Below, in pieces: positions 53,574 through 61,047 of a stretch of DNA of 64,000 bases (positions within the stretch are counted from its first letter, which is position 1; every line of letters begins with the position of its first letter). Source of the stretch: Thermoleophilia bacterium SCSIO 60948 (GTDB lineage Bacteria; Actinomycetota; Thermoleophilia; Solirubrobacterales; 70-9); NCBI GenBank assembly GCA_021496505.1, contig CP053031.1, positions 2,534,001 through 2,598,000 of the forward strand, in the 5' to 3' direction. The position numbers and the translations under genes were made by a program. The notes beneath the pieces were generated by a model. The model was not told the DNA's origin, made no database searches, and was given only the letters and a program-made list of their open reading frames with translations.

Positions 53574-54974
53574 GTGAGCACAGAAGCGCCGCAGGCCGAC
53601 ACATCGAAGGACCCGACACTCGACGAGGTCGTGGCGCTGTGCAAGCGCCGCGGGTTCATCTTCCCCTCGTCGGAGATCTACGGCGGGGTCGGCTCGACCT
53701 ACGACTTCGGCCACTACGGGGTCCTGCTCAAGAACAACGTCAAGGCCGAGTGGTGGCGGGCGATGCTGACCGAACGCGACGACATCGTCGCGCTCGACTC
53801 GGCGATCATCCAGCACCCCCGCGTCTGGGAGGCATCGGGCCACCTCGACGGCTTCTCCGACCCGCTCGTCCAGTGCCTCGGCAAGTGCAAGCGGCGCTGG
53901 CGCGAGGATCACCTGCGCGAGGCGATCGCCGAGGAGGGCGGCGACCCCAACGGCGAGATCCACTGCCCGCAGTGCGGCGGCGAGCTCTCGGAGCCGATGC
54001 AGTTCAACCTGATGTTCGAGACCCACGTCGGCCCGGTCGCCGACTCGGGCTCGGTCGCCTACCTGCGCCCCGAGACCGCCCAGGGCATCTTCATCAACTT
54101 CAAGAACGTGCTCTCGTTCGCGCGCAAGAAGCCGCCGTTCGGGATCGCCCAGATCGGCAAGTCGTTTCGAAACGAGATCACGCCCGGCAACTTCATCTTC
54201 CGCACGCGCGAGTTCGAGCAGATGGAGATGGAGTACTTCGTCCCGCCGGGCGAGGCCCAGCACTGGCACGAGCACTGGATGGAGGCTCGCAAGCAGTGGT
54301 ATCTCGACCTCGGGATCCGGCCCGACCACCTGATCCTGCGCGCCCACGGTGCCGACGAGCTCTCGCACTACTCGAGCGGCACCTCGGATGTCGAATACCT
54401 GTTCCCGATGGGCTTCTCCGAGCTCGAGGGGATCGCCAACCGCGGCGACTTCGACCTCACCCAGCACACGAAGTTCTCCGGCGAGAAGCTCGAGTTCTTC
54501 GACCAGAACTCCGGTGAGCGCTACACGCCGCACGTGATCGAGCCGGCCGCCGGTGTCGACCGCGCCGCGCTGGCGTTCCTCGTCGACTCCTACGAGGTCG
54601 AGGACCTCGGCGAGGGCAAGAGCCGGACCGTCCTGCACCTGCACCCGCGGCTCGCGCCGGTCAAGGCGGCCGTCCTGCCGCTCGTCAACCGCGACGGGAT
54701 GCCCGACAAGGCGCGCGAGGTGTTCGAGCAGATCCGCAGGGTCGTCCCCGCGGAGTTCGACCAGGGTGGATCGATCGGCAAGCGCTACCGCCGCCAAGAC
54801 GAGATCGGGACGCCATGGGGGATCACCGTCGACGGCCAGACCCTCGAGGACGACACGATCACGCTGCGCGACCGCGACTCGCTCGAGCAGACGCGCGAGC
54901 CGATCGAGGGCCTCGCCGAGCGGCTCGCGCTACGGCTCCACGAGAGCTGGACGAGCCCGAAGCCCGTCGCCTAG
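53574..54974 (+). CDS. glyS: Glycyl-tRNA synthetase (dimeric type)
   Basis: The 466-residue class II synthetase is of the alpha2 type. Motif 1 lies in the YDFGHYGVLLKNNVK region, motif 2 in IGKSFRNEITPGNFIFRTREF (about 190-215), and motif 3 near PHVIEPAAGVDRA (about 320-332). An inserted segment (about 100-140) has two cysteine pairs, CLGKC and CPQCGG, that likely bind zinc. The C-terminal anticodon-binding domain begins at about 345 (LAPVKAAVLPLV). The last 45 bp overlap the antisense end of the O-antigen-ligase-like gene. It is cytoplasmic and essential. Confidence 0.97.
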   Translation: MSTEAPQADTSKDPTLDEVVALCKRRGFIFPSSEIYGGVGSTYDFGHYGVLLKNNVKAEWWRAMLTERDDIVALDSAIIQHPRVWEASGHLDGFSDPLVQCLGKCKRRWREDHLREAIAEEGGDPNGEIHCPQCGGELSEPMQFNLMFETHVGPVADSGSVAYLRPETAQGIFINFKNVLSFARKKPPFGIAQIGKSFRNEITPGNFIFRTREFEQMEMEYFVPPGEAQHWHEHWMEARKQWYLDLGIRPDHLILRAHGADELSHYSSGTSDVEYLFPMGFSELEGIANRGDFDLTQHTKFSGEKLEFFDQNSGERYTPHVIEPAAGVDRAALAFLVDSYEVEDLGEGKSRTVLHLHPRLAPVKAAVLPLVNRDGMPDKAREVFEQIRRVVPAEFDQGGSIGKRYRRQDEIGTPWGITVDGQTLEDDTITLRDRDSLEQTREPIEGLAERLALRLHESWTSPKPVA

Positions 54975-56462
54975 CCCCGCGACCAGCACGACGCCGAGCA
55001 GCACCGCGAACACCGCGACGCAGCCGGCGAGGTGCCAGGGCCAGTCGACGAGGTTCGCGAAGCCGAAGCAGAGGACGCCCCAGCCGGCCAGCAGCCCCAC
55101 CGGGCTGCGGCGCGCGCGCCAGACGGCCACGCCGCAGGCCGCGTAGAGGGCGATGACGAGGGCGGTGCCGAGCAGGCCCAGCTCGGCGAAGGACTCGAGC
55201 GGCAGCGAATGCGCGTAGAGCGCGTAGGACGCGCCCTGCTCGGCGGCCGCGAGCGAGTACGAGCCGGCGCCCCAGCCACCCAGCGGCCGTTCGGCACCGG
55301 CGGCCAGCGCGGCACTCCACTGCTCGGTTCTCCCGTGGGTGATCCCGCCGTCGCCCTCGACGCCGACGGGCTCGGCGGCGCCCTCGGAGCTGATCCCCGC
55401 GGCCAGTCCGACCACGACGAGGGCGACCGCGGCGGCGAGGACGGTCGCGACCGGCCGGCCCCGACCCGGTCGGGACTCCGGGGCCACGCGATCGGCCGGC
55501 CCGCTGGTCGGCGCGATCCCCGCGACCACCGTCGCCACGAGCGACGCGACGAGCACGATCGCAGCGAGCGTCGCGATCCTCGCCGCGTCGCCCTCGGTCG
55601 CCGCCACGCCGAATCCCGTCGGACCGCCGAGCACGAGAGCGGCCACCGCGCCGGCGCCGATTGCAGCGGACCCGATCGCGCCGGCCGCCCGGCGCTCGAC
55701 GCCGAGCGGGCGCGCCAGGACGAAGACGCCGACCAGCGCCGTGAGGCCGAGCGCCACCCCCAAGCGAGCGTCCGACAGGCCCAGCGAGACCGCCAGAACG
55801 GCGGTCGCCGCGCTCGCGAGAGCGACACGCACACGCGACCCCTCGCCAGCCCTCGGCCTCGCCCCCCACGCCACCGCGATCGGCAGCGCGGTGACGCAGA
55901 GCAGGGCGAGCGCGGGCGAGTACTCGAACGTTCCGCCGGGGCGCCAGCCGCCGCCGAGGCGCTCGGCGAACGGTTCGTCGCGAAGCAGCGAGGCGACCGA
56001 GCCGAACGCCGCCTCGGCGACAGCGATCGCGACGACGAAGCCGAGCAGGAGCGGACCGCGCCGACCGGCGACGGCCGCTGTCGCGAGCGCCAGCGCCGCC
56101 GTGGCGAGGACGACCGCCCCGGCGCGGACCGCGGCGCCGGGATCGACCTCGGTCCACCCCGCGCTCGCCAGCGTGAGCAGCCCGAGCGCGGCGAGGACGG
56201 TCGGCGCCCATCCGCCGGCGGCTACTCGGAGCGCATCACGCGAGCCGAATGCCGCCAGCGCGAGCGCGGCGAGCGACAGCGCCACGAAGACCCACTGCGA
56301 AACCGGCGTGAACCCGCCCCGGACGACGATCGGCGCCGCGAGAGCGGCGCCGATCGTCAGCGTCGTGAGCGCCTCGAGGGCGCCGTTGTCCGAGGGCTCG
56401 CCCCGTTTAGTGGCGGCCGCGCTTCCTGGTGACCTTGAACTTGACTGAGGCGGGGCTTGCAT
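54930..56462 (-). CDS. O-antigen ligase-like membrane protein
   Basis: The protein has 510 residues from the ATG at 56462; a GTG at 56477 is an alternative. It has about 12 hydrophobic segments. Near residues 375-440 a large outer loop has HGRTEQWSAAL, PLGGWGAGSY and AHSLPLESFAELG, which is the Wzy_C/WaaL signature. Such proteins ligate or polymerise polyprenyl-linked glycans outside the membrane. Both starts lie inside the end of the upstream secreted-protein gene (overlap about 56 bp), and the last 45 bp overlap glyS on the other strand. The substrate is unknown. Confidence 0.85.
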   Translation of the reverse strand: MQAPPQSSSRSPGSAAATKRGEPSDNGALEALTTLTIGAALAAPIVVRGGFTPVSQWVFVALSLAALALAAFGSRDALRVAAGGWAPTVLAALGLLTLASAGWTEVDPGAAVRAGAVVLATAALALATAAVAGRRGPLLLGFVVAIAVAEAAFGSVASLLRDEPFAERLGGGWRPGGTFEYSPALALLCVTALPIAVAWGARPRAGEGSRVRVALASAATAVLAVSLGLSDARLGVALGLTALVGVFVLARPLGVERRAAGAIGSAAIGAGAVAALVLGGPTGFGVAATEGDAARIATLAAIVLVASLVATVVAGIAPTSGPADRVAPESRPGRGRPVATVLAAAVALVVVGLAAGISSEGAAEPVGVEGDGGITHGRTEQWSAALAAGAERPLGGWGAGSYSLAAAEQGASYALYAHSLPLESFAELGLLGTALVIALYAACGVAVWRARRSPVGLLAGWGVLCFGFANLVDWPWHLAGCVAVFAVLLGVVLVAGLGDGLRARPALVEP

Positions 56463-57405
56463 CGGCGTTTCCGGCACGATCGATCGCGCGGACCTGCAGC
56501 TCGTGCGAGCCGGGCTTCAGGTTGCGGACGCGATGATCGTCATCGCACTGGCGGAACGCGCCGCCGTCGAGCCTGCACTCGTAGCTGACCGCCTCGTTCG
56601 AGCCGAAGCCGAACTTCGCCCAGTCGCCCGAGCGGACCTTCTTCGGCGCCTTGTTGACGCGGGTCTGTGGCGGCTCGCGGTCAACGACGAAGGTGACCTT
56701 CGCCGGGCTCGACTCGACGTTGCCCGCCTTGTCGTGGGCGCGGATCGAGACCTGGTGGACGCCCTCGTCGAGATCGCCGAGCTCGAGCGGCGAGGAGCAG
56801 CGCTCGTAACCACCGTTGTCGACGTTGCACTCGAACTTCGCCGAGGCGTCACGCGAGCTGAACTCGATGACCGCGTCGGCGTCACGCGTGTGGCCGCGAG
56901 GAGCAGCGTCGACCTCGGTCGCGGACGCCTTCGTGTCGCGGACGAAGCTCGCGGTCGCCGGTGAGGCGTCCTGGTTACCGGCCTTGTCGATCGCAACGGC
57001 CTCGAAGTCCACCTCGCCGTCGGAGAGTCCGCGCAGTGTCACGTTCGCGTCGCAGTTCTCCCAGCGGCCTGAGTCGACGCGACAGCGAAAGCCCTTGACC
57101 GGCTCGTCAGCCGCGAGCTTGAGCTTCGGCTGCGACTCGTTGGTCAGCTTGCCCGGCGCGTCGACGATCGACGTGACCGGATCACGGCGATCAACGTAGG
57201 CGCAGTCGCGCACGGTCTCGTCGCAGTTCGCTGCCAGCAGCGTCGCGCCGCCCCCAGGACCGGCGTCCCCCGGCGGGGCTCCGCTCACGGCGCCGGCCGC
57301 GGAGACGGCTGCGACCGCGGCGAGGAGGCCGAGGCCGGCGATCTTGATCCGCGAGACGAGGCCGCCGCCGGCTGCGCCCGGCGGTGCGTGGGTGTGGTCT
57401 GACAT
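56407..57405 (-). CDS. Secreted protein with three Ig-like repeats
   Basis: The 332-residue protein starts at the ATG at 57405, with a GGGGG run upstream. After a short cytoplasmic stretch, a hydrophobic segment (about 20-42) acts as signal or anchor. Three 49-residue repeats (106-154, 191-239, 275-323) each hold a C-V/L-D...C pair, then G-x5-V-x-A-x-D-K/R-A-G-N and SPA-x3-F. These are bacterial Ig-like modules of the kind found in surface adhesins, and each probably has one disulfide. A basic tail (KRGRH) ends the protein. It may bind cell-wall or matrix glycans, which is inference. Confidence 0.82.
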   Translation of the reverse strand: MSDHTHAPPGAAGGGLVSRIKIAGLGLLAAVAAVSAAGAVSGAPPGDAGPGGGATLLAANCDETVRDCAYVDRRDPVTSIVDAPGKLTNESQPKLKLAADEPVKGFRCRVDSGRWENCDANVTLRGLSDGEVDFEAVAIDKAGNQDASPATASFVRDTKASATEVDAAPRGHTRDADAVIEFSSRDASAKFECNVDNGGYERCSSPLELGDLDEGVHQVSIRAHDKAGNVESSPAKVTFVVDREPPQTRVNKAPKKVRSGDWAKFGFGSNEAVSYECRLDGGAFRQCDDDHRVRNLKPGSHELQVRAIDRAGNADASPASVKFKVTRKRGRH

Positions 57406-57568
57406 TGGTACCCCCAGAGCTGTGCTTGTCGAGTCCGTGATCGGCCGAGGCTCGACCGAGACAGCCCCCAATCGCTCGGAGGGCGGAACCGCTTGACCGG
57501 CCGGGCCCTGGGTTGGACGCCTGTGCGAGCGCAGGGCGCGCCGGGCGGCGCCAGCATCCGTTCGGCGC

Positions 57569-57596
57569 TTTACGATGACACCGATCCGTGATACGT
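57569..57596 (+). promoter_or_regulatory. Possible promoter of the R2-like oxidase gene
   Basis: TTTACG at 57569-57574 and GATACG at 57590-57595 resemble -35 and -10 boxes, though the 15-nt spacer is short. The region just downstream has a TetR-like inverted repeat (57599-57611), which would place a repressor over the start of transcription. This is a guess from pattern alone. Confidence 0.3.
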
Positions 57597-57598
57597 TC

Positions 57599-57611
57599 AG
57601 ACACACTGTCT
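57599..57611. promoter_or_regulatory. TetR-like operator candidate
   Basis: AGACA at 57599-57603 and TGTCT at 57607-57611 form a perfect inverted repeat around a 3-nt centre, 39 bp before the start of the R2-like oxidase gene. Spacing and half-site length suit a TetR-family dimer. No TetR gene is seen in the window, so the regulator would be elsewhere. Confidence 0.5.
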
Positions 57612-57649
57612 AGGCGAATGTCCGCACCCGAGTTCCAGGAGCGTCCGAG

Positions 57650-58966
57650 ATGACGGCGACGACCGAGTCCAGCAGCCCCAACGCCCGGCCCGCGCGCTCG
57701 GCGATGGACGCGATCTCCTACACCGACCTCTACCGGCGGTGGGAGGAGAACCCGTGGAAGGCGACGGCGATCGACTTCACGAAGGACCGCGACGGCTGGG
57801 ACGCCCTGACCGACATGCAGCGCAAGTCGGCGCTGTGGATCTACTCGATGTTCTTCTACGGCGAGGAGTCGGTCGCCGAGAACCTCTCCCCCTACATCGA
57901 CGCCGCGCCGAACGAGGAGCAGAAGCACTTCCTCGCCACCCAGCAGGTCGACGAGGCCCGCCACGCCGTCTTCTTCGGCCGCTTCTTCCACGAGGTGCTC
58001 GGCACCGGCGACTCGATCGCGGCCGGCCTCGCGCACACCCAGTCGCAGCTCGGCTGGGGCTACCGCGGCGTCTTCGACCGCCTCGACCGGATGGCCGAGG
58101 ACCTGCGCGGCGACCGCTCGCTGCCGAACTTCGCCCGGGCGATCACGCTCTACCACCTCGTCGTCGAAGCGACGCTCGCCCAGCCCGGCCAGCACTACAT
58201 CGAGGACTTCTTCATGAAGTCGGGCACGATGCCCGGCTTCAGCGAGGGGATGACGAACGTCGCCCGCGACGAACAGCGCCACATCGGCTTCGGGGTCAAG
58301 ACGCTCTCGGAGCTGTTCGCCGAGTCCGAGGAGTGCAAGCAGGCCGCCGTCGAGCTGCTGCGCGAGGTCCTGCCCTACGCGCTCGCGACCTTCCAGCCAC
58401 CGGACGGCGACCGCGAGTACACGCGCTGCTACGGCTTCGAGCTCGAGGACATCTACGGGTTCGGGCTGCGCTCGATCAAGGCGAAGTGGGCGCAGACCGG
58501 CTACCCGGTCGAGGACATGCCCGGCGTCCTGCCACTCGACCACGGCGATGACATCGACGCGCTCGTCAAGCGCCAGCTGCGGCTGCTCGACGCCGGCGTG
58601 CTCGGCGAGCCCAATGGCGCGCCCGACGGGTCCCCGGAGGTCCTGCGCGACTACTTCGAGACGCTCGAGGGCGTCGCGATCAAGGATGCCGCGGGCCCCG
58701 ATCCGCTGACGATCCAGTGGCGCTTCCGCGATGCCGAGCCCTGGTACCTGCGGGTCGACAACGGCAGCACGCACGCGGCCCCCGGAATCGCGCCGAGCGC
58801 CGACGTGAGGCTCGACACCTCGTGGAGCGACTGGGTCGAGTTCTCGATGCACGGGGGAAGCCCGCTGCGCGCGGTGCTCAAGGGCAAGTTGCGCCCGCGC
58901 GGCTCGATCGCCGACATCCGCCGCGTCGGGAAGGTGTTCCCGCCGCGTCCGAACACGCTCGGCTGA
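57650..58966 (+). CDS. R2-like ligand-binding oxidase fused to an SCP2 domain
   Basis: The 438-residue protein starts at an ATG with AGGAG 8 nt upstream. The first 320 residues are a ferritin-like diiron or manganese-iron fold. Ligands by position: E72, E102, H105, E173, E208 and H211 (FYGEESV, DEARHAVFF, VVEATLAQPG, RDEQRHIGFG). V75 sits three after E72 and Y168 five before E173, the same spacing as the crosslinked Val-Tyr pair of R2lox oxidases. From about 330 an SCP2 sterol-carrier domain follows (WYLRVDNGS, ADVRLDTSWSDW, LKGKLRPRGS). R2lox binds a fatty acid; the fusion suggests a lipid oxidase with its own binding domain (inference). A plain ribonucleotide reductase R2 is unlikely. Confidence 0.88.
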   Translation: MTATTESSSPNARPARSAMDAISYTDLYRRWEENPWKATAIDFTKDRDGWDALTDMQRKSALWIYSMFFYGEESVAENLSPYIDAAPNEEQKHFLATQQVDEARHAVFFGRFFHEVLGTGDSIAAGLAHTQSQLGWGYRGVFDRLDRMAEDLRGDRSLPNFARAITLYHLVVEATLAQPGQHYIEDFFMKSGTMPGFSEGMTNVARDEQRHIGFGVKTLSELFAESEECKQAAVELLREVLPYALATFQPPDGDREYTRCYGFELEDIYGFGLRSIKAKWAQTGYPVEDMPGVLPLDHGDDIDALVKRQLRLLDAGVLGEPNGAPDGSPEVLRDYFETLEGVAIKDAAGPDPLTIQWRFRDAEPWYLRVDNGSTHAAPGIAPSADVRLDTSWSDWVEFSMHGGSPLRAVLKGKLRPRGSIADIRRVGKVFPPRPNTLG

Positions 58967-59003
58967 GGTATCGGCCGGACTCCGCGCCCGAGACCCCCGT
59001 GGC

Positions 59004-59486
59004 TCAGTGGCCGGGGATCGGGTGCGGGCCGGTCGGCGGCTCCCATGCCGCCGGACTCGCTATCGCCGCTCTGACCCCCTCGGGGAGGTCGTGGGCGAGC
59101 AGGTGCGCGAGCGTCACCGATTCGAGCACCGTTCGCATCTGGGCGCGAAGCGCGATCCAGACCTCGCGCAGCGACTCGGCCGAGCCGGCGTAGCTCAGCG
59201 CCTCGGGACGCGAGTCGCGGATCGTCGCCAGCGGACCCTCGATGACCCGCATAACGTCGGCGACCGTGATCTCGTCGGCGGGCCGCGCGAGGGCGTAACC
59301 CCCGTCGGAGCCCCGTTGGCTCGTGATCAGGCCGGCGTGCTTGAGGTCGGCGAGGATGTTCTCGAGGAACTTCACCGGGATCTCCTGGGCACGGGCGATC
59401 CGGTCGCGCTTGACCGGAGGGTCCTCGGCGCCCGCGATCTCGAGTAGGCCGCGGATGGCGTAGTCGGCTCTCGCGGAGATCCTCAT
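59004..59486 (-). CDS. Rrf2-family transcriptional regulator without cysteines
   Basis: The 160-residue protein starts at the ATG at 59486. The winged helix (about 1-75) has MRISARADYAIRGLLEIA, the recognition-helix region IPVKFLENILADLKHAG and the wing SQRGSDGGYALARP, all typical of Rrf2. There is no cysteine at all, so it cannot hold an Fe-S cluster as IscR or NsrR do, and it is closer to CymR-type members that act with partner proteins. It is divergent from the persulfide-dioxygenase-like gene, its most likely target. The signal it senses is unknown. Confidence 0.9.
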   Translation of the reverse strand: MRISARADYAIRGLLEIAGAEDPPVKRDRIARAQEIPVKFLENILADLKHAGLITSQRGSDGGYALARPADEITVADVMRVIEGPLATIRDSRPEALSYAGSAESLREVWIALRAQMRTVLESVTLAHLLAHDLPEGVRAAIASPAAWEPPTGPHPIPGH

Positions 59487-59522
59487 CGAGATCCCATCCT
59501 GACCGCTTCCGCGGGTCGGCGG

Positions 59523-59548
59523 CCTTGCGCTTGGCCGCGATCGCAAGG
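59523..59548. repeat. Inverted repeat in the Rrf2 upstream region
   Basis: CCTTGCG at 59523-59529 and CGCAAGG at 59542-59548 are exact reverse complements, separated by 12 nt. The pair lies 37 bp upstream of the Rrf2 start codon and could be an autoregulatory site. Confidence 0.35.
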
Positions 59549-59559
59549 AACATGGCGTA

Positions 59560-59577
59560 GCGCGCCGATCGGCGCGC
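59560..59577. promoter_or_regulatory. Perfect 18-bp palindrome between Rrf2 and persulfide dioxygenase genes
   Basis: GCGCGCCGA at 59560-59568 is followed directly by its reverse complement TCGGCGCGC at 59569-59577. It sits in the middle of the 136-bp divergent gap, 45 bp from the dioxygenase start. It could be the binding site of the Rrf2 protein for both genes, or a chance GC palindrome. Confidence 0.45.
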
Positions 59578-59622
59578 CCGGCGTTCCCAACATTGTTCAC
59601 TTTTTCGGTAGGGTTGGTCCTT

Positions 59623-61014
59623 ATGGGAATCTTCTTTCGTCAGGTGATCCACGAGGACCTCGGCTGTGCGTCCTACCTGATCGGTGACACCTCGACGGGC
59701 TCGGCCGCAGTCGTCGACCCACAGTGGGATGTGGACCCCTATCTGCGGCTCTCTCGCCTGCGGGGCCTGCGCGTCGAGCACGTGCTCGAGACCCACAACC
59801 ACGCCGACCACGTCTCCGGTCACGGCCGGCTCGCCCGGGCGACCGGTGCGTGTGTCCACGTACACGAGCTCGCCGACGTCGACTACCCCCACGAGGGAAT
59901 CTCCGACGGCTGGACGCTCGAGCTCGGCGACCTGCGGATCGAGGCCGTCCACACCCCGGGACACCGGCCCGAGCACACCGCCTTCCTGCTCACGGACACG
60001 AGCGACGAGAACCCGCGTGCCTTCGCCGTCCTCAGTGGCGACTCGCTGTTCGCCGGCGGCGTCGCCCGCCCTGACCTCGCCGTCGAAGCGCATGAGGGAG
60101 CGATCGAGCTCCATCGCTCGCTCACCGAGCGCCTGCTCGCCCTCCCGGACGAAGTCTCGGTCTGGCCCGGGCACCTCGGCGGCTCGATGTGCGGCGGCGC
60201 GGCCGTCGAAGCGAAGGCGTCGACGACGATCGGCTTCGAGCGCGAGCACAACGAGATCGCCCGCTTCCCCGATGCAGAGGATTTCGCCAGCCACGCGGTC
60301 GACACGGCGGGCACGAAGCCCCCGAACGTCGAGCACATCGTCGCCCTCAACCGCGGGCCGTTCATCGAGTCGCTCGGCAGCCCCGCTCCGCTCTCGCCGC
60401 GCGCGGTCGAGGTGGCGATCGCCGAGGGCGCGATCATCGTCGACGCGCGCACGAACGACCAGTTCGCCGAGGCTCACATCCCCGGCTCGATCAGCTCGTC
60501 GGCCTACGACACCGGGTTCGCGACGCGTGTCGCGACGGTTGTGCCGACCGACGTCGAGCTGATCGTCGTCGCCGCCTCCGACGGCTACGAGATCGAGGCC
60601 GTCGGCCTGCTCGCCTCGGTCGGGCTCACGGTCAAGGGATTCCTCGCCGGTGGCATGACCGCCTGGCGCTCGGAGGCACGGCCGGTGGAGCGCCTCGAGG
60701 TACTCGCGCCGGAGGACCTCGGCGAGCGCCGGCGCCATTCCCAGCTCGCGATCCTCGATGTCCGCGACCCCGAGGAGGCCGCCGGCGGCCCGCTCCCCGG
60801 CGCGCTCAACATCCCCTACGGCGAGCTGCTCGAGCGGCTCGGCGAGGTCCCCCGCGACCGCACCGTCGCCGCCGTCTGCGCAGCCGGCAAGCGCAGCGGC
60901 CTCGCGGCCTCGATCCTCCAGCGCGAGGGGTTCCGCGACGTCGTCCGCGTCGAGGGCAGCATCCCCCACGTCGCCAGCGAGCTGGCCTCGGGCCCGCTCG
61001 AGCCTGCCGGCTGA
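59623..61014 (+). CDS. Metallo-beta-lactamase-fold persulfide dioxygenase with two rhodanese domains
   Basis: The 463-residue protein starts at the ATG at 59623. The MBL domain (about 1-240) has THNHADH (H58, H60, D62, H63), HTPGHRPEH and SGDSLFAGGVARPDL, the ETHE1-like form that oxidises persulfides to sulfite. Two rhodanese domains follow. The first (about 262-350) lacks the catalytic cysteine (VAASDGYE in its place). The second (about 365-455) has C419 in AVCAAGKRSG. It should detoxify sulfide-derived persulfides in the cytoplasm, with the rhodanese moving sulfane sulfur. The divergent Rrf2 gene is the likely regulator. Confidence 0.93.
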   Translation: MGIFFRQVIHEDLGCASYLIGDTSTGSAAVVDPQWDVDPYLRLSRLRGLRVEHVLETHNHADHVSGHGRLARATGACVHVHELADVDYPHEGISDGWTLELGDLRIEAVHTPGHRPEHTAFLLTDTSDENPRAFAVLSGDSLFAGGVARPDLAVEAHEGAIELHRSLTERLLALPDEVSVWPGHLGGSMCGGAAVEAKASTTIGFEREHNEIARFPDAEDFASHAVDTAGTKPPNVEHIVALNRGPFIESLGSPAPLSPRAVEVAIAEGAIIVDARTNDQFAEAHIPGSISSSAYDTGFATRVATVVPTDVELIVVAASDGYEIEAVGLLASVGLTVKGFLAGGMTAWRSEARPVERLEVLAPEDLGERRRHSQLAILDVRDPEEAAGGPLPGALNIPYGELLERLGEVPRDRTVAAVCAAGKRSGLAASILQREGFRDVVRVEGSIPHVASELASGPLEPAG

Positions 61015-61047
61015 GCCGACGGAGCGCCGGCGGGCGCCGAGTGTCGC

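Noticed and set aside
57650-58966. Ribonucleotide reductase small subunit
   Set aside because: No large-subunit gene is near, the Val-Tyr spacing matches R2lox, and the C-terminus is an SCP2 domain in place of the NrdA-binding tail.
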